Source of the DNA: JBBQYD01 sp942493075
Lineage (GTDB): Bacteria > Verrucomicrobiota > Verrucomicrobiia > Limisphaerales > UBA8199
DNA: 64,000 nucleotides
NCBI GenBank assembly: GCA_942493075.1
Contig: OW818681.1
Location: 2,542,001 to 2,606,000, forward strand
Direction: 5' to 3'
In this document: piece after piece, positions 25,756 through 33,966 of the stretch
Layout: each line of letters starts with the position of its first letter
Position numbering within the stretch: position 1 is the stretch's first letter
Notes under the pieces: generated by a model
The model's database searches: none
Seen by the model: only the letters and a program-made list of their open reading frames with translations
Told to the model about the DNA's origin: nothing
Made by a program: the position numbers and the translations under genes

Positions 25756-26091
25756 ATGATCTCGGAGAACGACATCACGCGGATCGAATCCACCGATGCC
25801 AATGGTCGGTGGTATGTGCATGGCGGCTTCGACGGTTGGTCATACGGTTGTCCGCTGAATCCGACACCGGTTACCAGGGCGTGCGCGTTGCGCATACTCA
25901 ATCGTATGATTGAGGGGCGGCACCCGGACGCTATTGCCAAGCTTACCGCCTTTCCGAACGCACTGGACTACGCAGACGAGAACGATGACCTCTATTTCAA
26001 GACGGGCAGTAACAGACTGATCGCCTACTTGAATCCGGCTACGTGTGCTTTCGAGAGAGGGCCAAAGCCAGAACAGGATTATGAGGTATAG
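25756..26091 (+). CDS. Hypothetical cassette-type protein E2
   Basis: 111 residues starting MISENDITRIESTDANGRWY. Aromatic and acidic, with WYVHGGFDGWSYGCPLNPTP and ENDDLYFKTGSNRLIAYLNP. Small size, acidity and the position just behind E1 would suit an immunity or antitoxin role, but nothing in the sequence proves that. It ends 3 bp before candidate attC 3. Confidence 0.65.
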   Translation: MISENDITRIESTDANGRWYVHGGFDGWSYGCPLNPTPVTRACALRILNRMIEGRHPDAIAKLTAFPNALDYADENDDLYFKTGSNRLIAYLNPATCAFERGPKPEQDYEV

Positions 26092-26094
26092 AAA

Positions 26095-26187
26095 TGCGAA
26101 CAAACCCGCTGCACCGAACGCGCCGGGAGTCCACTCGGTTTGTTTTCTGTTGTCACTGGCCCGGCGCGGCTGCACTCTGCGTTAGGC
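26095..26187 (+). other. Candidate attC site 3 (93 bp)
   Basis: R'' is TGCGAAC (26095-26101) and R' is GTTAGGC (26181-26187), a perfect GTTRRRY. GCGCCGGG on the 5' arm pairs exactly with CCCGGCGC on the 3' arm, and GCTGCACC pairs with GGCTGCAC with offsets. The loop contains GGTTTGTTTTC and GTTGTCACTGGCCC, aligning with sites 1 and 2. It is the best attC candidate in the window. Confidence 0.65.
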
Positions 26188-26212
26188 GGCAGTTTATGAA
26201 GGATACGCGAGA

Positions 26213-26566
26213 ATGACCTTGCCGAACTATCTGGCTCACGGCGACATCGGGTCGACGCTCCGGTCGGTAGTGAACCATCCAGCTATTCTTGTGGTGGTTT
26301 TGTGCTGGGTTGCATTTTCCATTACCTGGCACTGGTTTCGGTCGAGATTTCTCTTGAGGCAGTGGGCGAAAGCAAACGGTTTTGAGCTAGTAAAGATGAG
26401 CATACCTTGGTTCAAGTGTAATCCATTTTTTGCCTCGAAGCGTCAGGAGGTCTATCAGATAAGTGTCCGTGACCATAGAGGACGAGAACGGAAAGGATGG
26501 GCAAAGTGTGGCGGCTTTTGGCTCGGCTTTCTCGTCGACAAGGTCGAGGTGGAATGGGACTCGTGA
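26213..26566 (+). CDS. Membrane-anchored hypothetical protein F1
   Basis: 117 residues starting MTLPNYLAHGDIGSTLRSVV. One transmembrane helix (PAILVVVLCWVAFSITWHWF) is followed by a basic cytosolic domain with SIPWFKCNPFFASKRQEVYQ and DHRGRERKGWAKCGGFWLGF. The pattern FELV.MSIPWF..NPFF..K.Q.VY.I.V.D..G..R.GW.K.G.FW.G is familiar from small environmental hypothetical proteins without assigned function. It starts 25 bp after the R' box of attC 3. Confidence 0.72.
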   Translation: MTLPNYLAHGDIGSTLRSVVNHPAILVVVLCWVAFSITWHWFRSRFLLRQWAKANGFELVKMSIPWFKCNPFFASKRQEVYQISVRDHRGRERKGWAKCGGFWLGFLVDKVEVEWDS

Positions 26567-26724
26567 GTGGCTGCGCTACGACGCTTCCATCAGCCTGGAA
26601 GGTTGGCGTGGCAGCATTCGCGTTCATCGTGATGATCGTTGCGTTTTGGTTGAATCTGCGCTTGCGAGCCGTAGCGCGTTTATTTGATTCGGATGGCCCA
26701 CAGTCATTCTGGGAGTTGAAGTGA
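26554..26724 (+). CDS. Small membrane protein F2
   Basis: 56 residues from the ATG at 26554, overlapping the end of F1 by 13 bp in another frame. It has one clear transmembrane helix (KVGVAAFAFIVMIVAFWLNL) and a short acidic tail (FDSDGPQSFWELK). The overlap suggests coupled translation with F1. It could also be an out-of-frame shadow, but the well-formed helix and the intact frame beyond F1 argue for a real gene. Confidence 0.5.
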   Translation: MGLVSGCATTLPSAWKVGVAAFAFIVMIVAFWLNLRLRAVARLFDSDGPQSFWELK

Positions 26725-26755
26725 AATGACGATGTTGTGGCCTAACATGGCCTAA

Positions 26756-27082
26756 TCTTGAAGGCTGTAATGTTGTGGAGCGCGGCAGGGTGGGTCAGAG
26801 GAATCAAGATTGGCAGACTGGCGCGCGGAGACAGAAAATCCCCCCCTGGTTGAACAAGCCCGGTGTGCCATGAGTGGCCGTATGGCACTTGTGTTTGGCG
26901 AGGGAACTTTCGCTTAGTTGTCAGCATTCCAGCACCGCGTGAGTTCATTGAAACTCAACCTACTAAGTGCATTGCGTATTGACTTTCTGGCGATTTCGCG
27001 GTGAAAGTGGCGTTATGAGCACCGGGGCGGCCAGTTTTTTGGACTTTGGTCCAATGACATCCGGTCAACAACACTGTTAGCT
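26756..27082 (+). repeat. Long repeat, copy 3, right end of the array
   Basis: Full-length copy close to copy 2; identical stretches include GTGGGTCAGAGGAATCAAGA and GACAGAAAATCCCCCCCTGG (one extra C compared with copy 2). It ends in a 69-bp segment from TATGAGC to GTTAGCT, so both core boxes have drifted. A GCCTAAC box lies 10 bp before its left end (26740-26746). No ORF is preserved among the copies. Confidence 0.85.
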
Positions 27083-27138
27083 TTTATGAGAGCGCTTATT
27101 CGTGATTACCCGATTGGTGCCGTTTACGTTTTGAACGA

Positions 27139-27459
27139 ATGGGCATCAGGACTCAAATTACGGCCGTCAGAAGAGACACGAGCGACACGTCCGGATTCAC
27201 GCTTATCGAGCTCTTGGCCATGGTTGGTATCATAGGTATTTTGGCCGCCTTGCTCCTGGCGGCTGTTTCCCGTGCCCAAGCCAAGGGGCATCAAGTTCAA
27301 TGCCTCGGCAACCTCCGCCAGTTGGGTCTGGGGTTGCAGAACTTCGTAGCTGAGAACCAGGCCTATCCTTCGGGCCTCTCCGGCACCAGGTCGTCCCTCG
27401 TCTCCCGGTCAGAATGCACTGGTATTTCACGGGGCTGGCCAGCGCGACTGCTGCCTTAG
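27139..27459 (+). CDS. Truncated type II secretion pseudopilin-like protein
   Basis: 106 residues. The prepilin cleavage site is clear: G-FTLIELLAMVGIIGILAA, with the conserved Glu5 and a methylatable Phe. The DUF1559-like start of the globular part (CLGNLRQLGLGLQNFVAENQ) follows. After about residue 82 the sequence becomes basic and unrelated (TRSSLVSRSECTGISRGWPA), and the frame stops near the convergent AraC gene. Complete verrucomicrobial homologs are more than twice as long, so this is a 3'-truncated gene at the right edge of the cassette array. Confidence 0.8.
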   Translation: MGIRTQITAVRRDTSDTSGFTLIELLAMVGIIGILAALLLAAVSRAQAKGHQVQCLGNLRQLGLGLQNFVAENQAYPSGLSGTRSSLVSRSECTGISRGWPARLLP

Positions 27460-27463
27460 CCAA

Positions 27464-28303
27464 TCAAGATAGACGCGCGCGCTCACGATACTCAGATGGG
27501 CTCAAGCCGCAGGCGCGTTTAAAGAATTTGCAGAAGACAAAGGGGTCTTCGTACCCACTCTGGGCGGCGATCTCTTTGACCGGCGCAGGTGTGGTGAGCA
27601 AGAGTCGCTGCGCCTGGCGCAGCCGCAGGGTGCGCAGGTAATCCATCGGCGTGGTCTGCATGATTGAGCCGAAAACCACATGAAATTGAGCCGGGGACAA
27701 CCCGGCGATGCGGGCAAGCTCATCACGACGAATGGGCTGCTGCAGGTGGTGTTGCATGTGCTGGATTACCGGGTTCAGCCGTTGCCGTCCGGCGATACGC
27801 TCTTCTGCATCGGCTTTGACCCGGCAAAGGCAGGTGACCATCGATAACAGCCTCAGCACGAAGGCGTGCTGGTTCACAACGCGTCGCAGAGGATCGTCCG
27901 GGAGAGACTTCTGTTCAGACACCCAAAGCCTGATGGTTTCACCCACCTCGCGTCCGATGTCGCATGCGACCCAAACGGGAATCTCCAATATACTGAACAG
28001 ATCCACATCGCCCTGAATGAAGTAGTTAACATGGGCCCATTGGCGAACTTCACTATCGGAGGCGACATCCACTTTGTGCCGGACACCCGCGGGGAGCACG
28101 ATCAACTCGCCGGGGGCGGCCTTGCATCGCCGACCCTTGTCCAGCCAGATGACTTCGGCACCGCTTCCGGCCTGCGAAAACATGAAGCATGGCAGCGTCC
28201 GCCAACCGGTGGAATGGCCGGATGGCAGTGGCGACACGTCAGCTTGGACGTACTCGGCGCGGAAGGAATGCTGAAGGATGTCGTCGAGGCTGAGCTGCGC
28301 CAT
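27464..28303 (-). CDS. AraC-family transcriptional regulator
   Basis: 279 residues. Residues 15-100 are a cupin-type effector domain (GAEVIWLDKGRRCKAAPGEL, VLPAGVRHKVDVAS). Residues 180-279 are two AraC helix-turn-helix motifs (RDELARIAGLSPAQFHVVF and VKEIAAQSGYEDPFVFCKFF, ending in GLSPSEYRER). It is divergent from the GH36 gene across 174 bp and probably activates that gene in response to a galactoside or other sugar. Its start MAQLSLDDILQHSF is the only one before the conserved region. Confidence 0.9.
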   Translation of the reverse strand: MAQLSLDDILQHSFRAEYVQADVSPLPSGHSTGWRTLPCFMFSQAGSGAEVIWLDKGRRCKAAPGELIVLPAGVRHKVDVASDSEVRQWAHVNYFIQGDVDLFSILEIPVWVACDIGREVGETIRLWVSEQKSLPDDPLRRVVNQHAFVLRLLSMVTCLCRVKADAEERIAGRQRLNPVIQHMQHHLQQPIRRDELARIAGLSPAQFHVVFGSIMQTTPMDYLRTLRLRQAQRLLLTTPAPVKEIAAQSGYEDPFVFCKFFKRACGLSPSEYRERARLS

Positions 28304-28477
28304 GCGGGCATAGTATGAGGATCAAAGTGGCTCTCACCAGACAAAATGACATGTGAATCAGATTGCGGAACATGGCCACGAAGCGCGGGGCCTGCTATAT
28401 GCATTCTCGATGCGGAAGAACTGCGATGCGAAGAAACTCCTGTGGCGAGGCAGACAGTCCGCAAGAAAGTGCATACT

Positions 28478-30979
28478 ATGATCCAAAGGTCTCCTCGATT
28501 CCATGCGCCGGGGCTTTTCGCCGCGGCACTCCTCTCGTGCTATTCCCTGTTGGCAGTGACGCCTTCAACCGACGAACTCCAGTGGAGTCGGCAATGGGCC
28601 GAAGCTGGCTTTCTCCCGAACACACCTGCCGTGCGTGGCGGTGTGGAGGTGGTAGAGCAGGATACTCAGGAAATAGTGAATTGCGGGAAGTCGTGGCGGG
28701 GGACGGCATTTCAGATTGGAGCCAAGACATACGCGCACGGGTTGGCCTTCAACTCGTCCAAGCGGTTGCGTGTCCGGCTCACCGGGCCGGGGGCGCGATT
28801 CATAAGCGACGTTGGCCTGGAGAATAATGATGACACGCGCCGGGGCGCTGCGGACGGGCACGGTTCAGCGACATTTCATGTCTATGTCAAAGGGCAGGAG
28901 GTGCTGGCCTCGCCGGTCATGAGAGTTCAAGACACACCGCGTGCCATAGACGTTCCCTTGCAGGGGGCGACTGAGTTTGAGATTCGCGTTGGAGACGGCG
29001 GTGACGGGCGGGGTTACGATCAGGCTCTCTGGGGGGAAGCCCGGGTCGAAATGGTGGACGGCAGTGTCTTGCGACTCCAGGACTTGTATATCGCAAGTGG
29101 TCTGGACGCGTTGCAGACGCGAATCTCGTTTGTCCTGGATGGCCGGTCGAGCGGAGATCTACTACCTGGTTGGAAGCCTGAGGTGTGCCGCACCTCGATG
29201 CCCGGCGGAGAATTGATAGAGACGGTCCAACGGGACCCCGCCTCCGGCCTGGAGGTGCGAACCTCGGTTAAGCGGTTCGACGATTTTCCAGCGGTTGAGT
29301 GGGTCGTGCAGTTTAAAAACACGGGCAGTAAAGACACGCCGTTGCTTGAAAACATCCAGATCCTCGACACAGCCTTTGCCCTGCCGACCGCGGGGGCGGC
29401 AACGCTGCACTGGGCTAAAGGCGGTGTTTCGACCTTTGACGACTTCGCCCCTCAAACGGTGGAGCTCAAGCCCGGTGGAAAACCGTTCTCTCTGACACCG
29501 GGCGAAGGGCGCTCCTCCAGCGAGATTCTCCCATTCTTTAACCTTGAGGGAAACGGAAGCGGTGTCGTGCTGGCGATCGGCTGGAGTGGACGATGGGCGG
29601 CGCAATTCGACCTGAAGCAGACGGGGGCAGTGAAGGCCCGGGCGGGCATGGCAAAGACCCATTTGGTGCTGCATCCGGGTGAAGAGATTCGCACCCCGAG
29701 CATGCTGGCCTTGTCTTATCAGGGCAACCGATGGCGCGGGCAGAACCTGTTGCGCCAATTCATTCTCGCGCACCATCGGCCGCAAAAGAACGGGCAGCCA
29801 CTGCAATCGCCAATCACTTGCGGAAACTGGGGCGGGAGCCCGGCCTCCGTCCACATGGAGAACATCCAGAAATTCATCCAGCACCGTTTGCCTATGGATT
29901 ACTACTGGATTGATGCCGAGTGGTATGGCCAGGGCGGCTGGGCGGACAGCGTCGGCAATTGGCAGATCAACGAGCGTATTTATCCCCAGGGTCTCAAACC
30001 CCTTGCCGAACTGTTGCACTCGGACAAGCGCGAACTCATGCTCTGGTTCGAACCGGAACGTGTGATGAAGGACACCCAGTGGTACCGGGAACACCGGGAA
30101 TGGATGTTGGACAACGGCGGCAGCACCTTGCTGATGAACCTCGGCAACTCGAACGCTTGCCGGTTCGTCACCGATTTCATCTCCAGCCGGGTGAAGGAAT
30201 ACCAACTCGGTTGTTACCGGCAGGACTTCAATATGGATCCGCGGTCGTTCTGGGAGAAGGCGGATGCCCCTGACCGGCAGGGTATGGCGGAAATCCGCCA
30301 TATCGAAGGGCTCTACGCATTTTGGGACGGACTCCTGGCCCGGCATCCGAATCTGATTATCGACAACTGCGCTTCGGGAGGCCGGCGCATCGATTTGGAA
30401 ACCATAGGCCGGGCCACCCCGTTCTGGCGCACGGACGGTCCGCGCGATGCCATCGCACATCAATGTCACAGCTACGGACTCATGGCCTGGGTGCCGCTCA
30501 GCGCCATCAGCCAGGATCGCGAGGGTGACACCTATGAATTCCGCAGCAGCATGTGCAGCAGCCTCTGCATTAATTGGAATCACTCAGGCGATGGTGTGCG
30601 GCCTTCTTTCCCTGCGGATTTCCCATTTGACTGGGCACGCCAGACTTTAGAGCAATACGTAACCATCCGGGACTTCTATTACGGTGATTATTATCCGCTC
30701 ACCAGTTACTCGCAGGCAGCCGATCAATGGATGGCTTACCAACTGGATCGCCCTGAAACCGGTGCTGGGCTCGTAGTTGTCATGCGCCGCCCGCAGAGTC
30801 CTTACGAAGTTTGCCGCCTCCCGCTCAGCGAGCTTGCTCCGAAAGCTACCTACCAGGTGACCAATCTCGACACTGGGGAATCGGTGACGGAGAGTGGACG
30901 CCTTTTGATGGAGCAAGGGCTTCGCGTAGGTGTTACTGAACGACCGGGGTCTGCCCTTTGGGTTTACCAGAAGAAGTAG
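28478..30979 (+). CDS. Exported NPCBM-GH36 alpha-galactosidase
   Basis: 833 residues from the ATG at 28478 (MIQRSPRFHAPGLFAAALLS); the frame extends to 28346 but that part lacks a signal peptide. An NPCBM carbohydrate-binding domain lies at about residues 45-195 (GTAFQIGAKTYAHGLAFNSS ... VGDGGDGRGYDQALWGEAR). The GH36 supersandwich and barrel follow: CGNWGGSPASVHMENIQKFI, YYWIDAEWYG, CYRQDFNMDP with the probable nucleophile Asp, and CASGGRRIDLETIGRA then FWRTDGPRD with the probable acid/base Asp. The nucleophile motif is RQDFN instead of the usual KWDxN. It removes alpha-galactosyl residues in the periplasm or outside. Confidence 0.9.
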   Translation: MIQRSPRFHAPGLFAAALLSCYSLLAVTPSTDELQWSRQWAEAGFLPNTPAVRGGVEVVEQDTQEIVNCGKSWRGTAFQIGAKTYAHGLAFNSSKRLRVRLTGPGARFISDVGLENNDDTRRGAADGHGSATFHVYVKGQEVLASPVMRVQDTPRAIDVPLQGATEFEIRVGDGGDGRGYDQALWGEARVEMVDGSVLRLQDLYIASGLDALQTRISFVLDGRSSGDLLPGWKPEVCRTSMPGGELIETVQRDPASGLEVRTSVKRFDDFPAVEWVVQFKNTGSKDTPLLENIQILDTAFALPTAGAATLHWAKGGVSTFDDFAPQTVELKPGGKPFSLTPGEGRSSSEILPFFNLEGNGSGVVLAIGWSGRWAAQFDLKQTGAVKARAGMAKTHLVLHPGEEIRTPSMLALSYQGNRWRGQNLLRQFILAHHRPQKNGQPLQSPITCGNWGGSPASVHMENIQKFIQHRLPMDYYWIDAEWYGQGGWADSVGNWQINERIYPQGLKPLAELLHSDKRELMLWFEPERVMKDTQWYREHREWMLDNGGSTLLMNLGNSNACRFVTDFISSRVKEYQLGCYRQDFNMDPRSFWEKADAPDRQGMAEIRHIEGLYAFWDGLLARHPNLIIDNCASGGRRIDLETIGRATPFWRTDGPRDAIAHQCHSYGLMAWVPLSAISQDREGDTYEFRSSMCSSLCINWNHSGDGVRPSFPADFPFDWARQTLEQYVTIRDFYYGDYYPLTSYSQAADQWMAYQLDRPETGAGLVVVMRRPQSPYEVCRLPLSELAPKATYQVTNLDTGESVTESGRLLMEQGLRVGVTERPGSALWVYQKK

Positions 30980-31012
30980 ATCCTGATCGAGATGGAGTTT
31001 ATCAACCTGGAA

Positions 31013-31047
31013 CGTCAACCTAAGGGCGCTCTGCCATTAGGTTGACG
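31013..31047. terminator. Hairpin shared by the convergent GH36 and ATPase genes
   Basis: CGTCAACCTAA (31013-31023) and TTAGGTTGACG (31037-31047) form a perfect 11-bp stem with a 13-nt loop. It lies between two converging genes and includes the last codons and stop of the ATPase gene. No U-tract is seen, so it may act as an mRNA 3'-end stabiliser instead of an intrinsic terminator. Confidence 0.5.
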
Positions 31048-33849
31048 TGGGTGCATGGTGCGATTTACCAGCTTGGCTAGTTCGCGCAGCCACAGGACCG
31101 AACTCGCGACGGCCGTACAGCAAACCCAGTCGCTCCAACTCAGGCTGGTCGTTGAGAAGGCGTTTTGCAGGAAGGGAACATAAACCACTGCTATATGGAG
31201 CAGCAGCGACAAACCGACTGCACCCCAGAGCATCCAGTTTTCGAAGAGCCTGTGAAAGGCGCTCGTTTCGTCGGATCGTGAGTTAAACACGTTGAAAAGC
31301 TGAAACATCATCAGAGTGGTGAAAGCCATGGTCTGGGCGTAGCGCATGGTTCCAGAGCCTTCGATGAGCCCGCCCACCATTGAGGCATCGAGAATCAAAA
31401 GAGTTCCCACAGCCATGATCGATCCGACGAAGAAGATACCGAACCACATCTGTTTGGTAATGACTCCCTCACTGGCTGGACGTGGGGGGAGCTTCATTAA
31501 ACCTTCGGCGGCTCGATCCACACCCAGCGCCAGTGCGGGCGCAGCATCGGTCATCAGGTTGATCCAGAGGATTTGAGTGGCGAGCAGTGGCAACACAACG
31601 GCGTTCCCTTCTGCCTGTAGGCCGATAACTTTGGCCAATAATACGCCAAAGAACATGGTCATGACCTCTCCAATATTCGATGAGAGAAGGTAACGCAGGA
31701 ACTTGCGAATGTTGTCGAAGATGGCGCGCCCCTCTTCGACAGCAGCAACGATAGTTGCGAAGTTGTCGTCTGTGAGCACCACGTCAGCCGCCTCTTTGGA
31801 TACATCCGTCCCCGTGATGCCCATGGCAATTCCGATGTCGGCTGTTTTGAGGGCAGGGGCATCGTTCACGCCATCACCCGTCATCGCTACAATCGCACCA
31901 TTCTTCTGCAGGGCATTCACGATGCGCAGTTTGTGTTCAGGATTCACCCGCGCGTAAACGGAAACCTCTCGCACCGTTTGAGCGAGGGTCTCGTCGGACA
32001 TCTTCTCTATCTCCGGCCCAGCCAGAGCACGTGGGTCGGATGTAATACCCAACTCGTTTGCTATTACGGAGGCGGTTTTCGGATGGTCGCCCGTAATCAT
32101 GATCGGTCGGATACCAGCACTTCTGGCGCGGGCCACGGCTTCCTTGGCCTCTTCACGCGGCGGGTCGATCATGCCGATGAGTCCCAAAAACACGAGTTCC
32201 TGCTCAACGCTGTGATCCACTTCGCCCTTTTCCAGAGCATTGGCAGAGAGTTGGCGGCCGGCAACGCCCAACGTTCGGAGAGCCTCACCCGCGAGGCTTT
32301 CGTTCAGTTTCAGGATTTCGGAGCGACGGGCATCGTCCAGCGGTCGTTTTGTATCTCCGACCATTTCATGAGAGCAGCGTGCGATCAGGACGTCTGGTGC
32401 GCCCTTGGTGAACACCAGCAAACGCTCCTTTCGTTCGGCGTCGCTGTGAACGGTGCTCATCAGCTTGCGCTCAGAAGAAAAGGGAACCTCGCCTACGCGC
32501 ACAAAACGCGCGTCCAATGCCTCGTCTGCCAAACCGGCCTTGCGCGCTGCCACGACCAGAGCCGCTTCGGTGGGGTCACCCTGAACGGTCCAGCGTCCGT
32601 CGCGTTCTTGCAGCACGGCATTGTTTGCGCGGTCGGCAATGGTCAGCGCACGCTCCAGTTCTATGCGTAGGGCACCTTCGAGAGGCTTTCCGCCCTCGGC
32701 GTGAACATCTCCAACTGGCGCATACCCGTTGCCCTCAAGATTGATGCGACCGCTTGCGGTAACGACAGCCCGAACCATCATTTCATTCTTTGTGAGCGTT
32801 CCCGTTTTATCGGAAGCAATAATGTTGGCAGAACCGAGCGTTTCGACCGCCGCAAGATGCCGGACGATAGCGTTCCTCCTGGCCATGCGCTGCACCCCGA
32901 GGGCGAGAACAGCGGTCACAACGGCAGGCAACCCTTCAGGAACGGCAGCAACTGCCAGAGCCACACCGAGAATGAGCACGTCGAAGAACGCATGAAAGCC
33001 ACGCACGTGCTCCACGAGAATGATGGTAATGATCATCACCACGGCGATGAGAACTACAACTATTCCGAGACGCTTCCCCACCCGATCCAGTTCTTTTTGC
33101 AGAGGCGTCCTCTCCTCAGGGGTTTCCTTGAGCATGCCTGCTATCCGGCCCATTTCCGTGTGCATACCTGTCGCAGTGACGACGGCTATGCCACGGCCAT
33201 AGGTTGCGGCGGTTCCGCTGAAGACCATGTTGCTACGGTCCCCGAGTCCCGCTTCGCCGACGACCGGCGCGACGTCTTTCATAACCGGCAGGCTTTCGCC
33301 CGTTAACGCGGCCTCGGCCATTTGCAGCGCCGTAGAGTCAATCAGGCGGGCGTCGGCAGGAACGGTGTCACCTTCTTCGATCAGGATGAGATCGCCGGGT
33401 ACGATTTCGTTGGCAGGGACGCTCTCACGCGTTTCGTCGCGAATCACATTGGCCTGGGCGGCTGCCATCTTCCGCAATGCCATCACGGCTGATTCAGCCC
33501 TCGATTCCTGGATGTAGCCCATGAGGGCGTTCAGCAACACCACAGCAAGAATGGCGATTGCCTCGTAAGGAAGCGCTGTCTCACGCTCAACCAGCCACAA
33601 TGCGGCAGAAATTGCTGTGGCTATGAGCAGAAGAATCACCAGCACCTCCGTGAACTGAGAAGCGAACTTCTTCCATGCCGGAACCGGCTTTTCTGCCGTC
33701 AGTTCATTGCGACCATGCTGCGCAAGACGCGCTCGCGCCTCACCGGCGCTCAGACCACGATGCGCATCGGTACCCAGCGAAGCGATGACTTCATCGGCAG
33801 ACTGCTGATAAGCTGCTGCCTGAGTGTTTGTAGTCTGAATAGAGCTCAT
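31015..33849 (-). CDS. P2-type cation (Ca2+/Mg2+-like) ATPase
   Basis: 944 residues with the full P-type layout: N-terminal cation_ATPase_N (GLSAGEARARLAQHGRNELT), actuator AALTGESLPV, phosphorylation DKTGTLTKNEM, nucleotide-binding KGAPDVLIARC, hinge MTGDGVNDAPALKTADIGIAM, and ten predicted membrane helices. The M4 segment VAAVPEGLPAVVTAVLALG is the PEGLP type of SERCA/PMR1-like pumps, so Ca2+ or Mn2+ export is likely. It stands alone and converges on GH36. Confidence 0.92.
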   Translation of the reverse strand: MSSIQTTNTQAAAYQQSADEVIASLGTDAHRGLSAGEARARLAQHGRNELTAEKPVPAWKKFASQFTEVLVILLLIATAISAALWLVERETALPYEAIAILAVVLLNALMGYIQESRAESAVMALRKMAAAQANVIRDETRESVPANEIVPGDLILIEEGDTVPADARLIDSTALQMAEAALTGESLPVMKDVAPVVGEAGLGDRSNMVFSGTAATYGRGIAVVTATGMHTEMGRIAGMLKETPEERTPLQKELDRVGKRLGIVVVLIAVVMIITIILVEHVRGFHAFFDVLILGVALAVAAVPEGLPAVVTAVLALGVQRMARRNAIVRHLAAVETLGSANIIASDKTGTLTKNEMMVRAVVTASGRINLEGNGYAPVGDVHAEGGKPLEGALRIELERALTIADRANNAVLQERDGRWTVQGDPTEAALVVAARKAGLADEALDARFVRVGEVPFSSERKLMSTVHSDAERKERLLVFTKGAPDVLIARCSHEMVGDTKRPLDDARRSEILKLNESLAGEALRTLGVAGRQLSANALEKGEVDHSVEQELVFLGLIGMIDPPREEAKEAVARARSAGIRPIMITGDHPKTASVIANELGITSDPRALAGPEIEKMSDETLAQTVREVSVYARVNPEHKLRIVNALQKNGAIVAMTGDGVNDAPALKTADIGIAMGITGTDVSKEAADVVLTDDNFATIVAAVEEGRAIFDNIRKFLRYLLSSNIGEVMTMFFGVLLAKVIGLQAEGNAVVLPLLATQILWINLMTDAAPALALGVDRAAEGLMKLPPRPASEGVITKQMWFGIFFVGSIMAVGTLLILDASMVGGLIEGSGTMRYAQTMAFTTLMMFQLFNVFNSRSDETSAFHRLFENWMLWGAVGLSLLLHIAVVYVPFLQNAFSTTSLSWSDWVCCTAVASSVLWLRELAKLVNRTMHPRQPNGRAPLG

Positions 33850-33966
33850 TGAGTTTCTACCGGGCTGTTTTTGCCGTGGTCAGTACGAGCGCCCTGAACA
33901 GGCTTAGGGAGTTCTCAGATATTGTGGAGTGGGTATCTACCCGATGATCCCACTCCGGGGGTAATG

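Noticed and set aside
22225..27082. Insertion sequence as origin of the long repeat
   Set aside because: The three copies contain no transposase frame and no terminal inverted repeats, and no target-site duplications were seen at their ends.
29162..30583. Minus-strand frame of 473 codons
   Set aside because: It lies wholly inside the GH36 gene, whose motifs (YYWIDAEWYG, CASGGRR) are beyond doubt; the antisense frame is a codon-bias shadow.
31933..33306. Plus-strand frames of 245 and 201 codons
   Set aside because: Antisense to the P-type ATPase with complete catalytic motifs.
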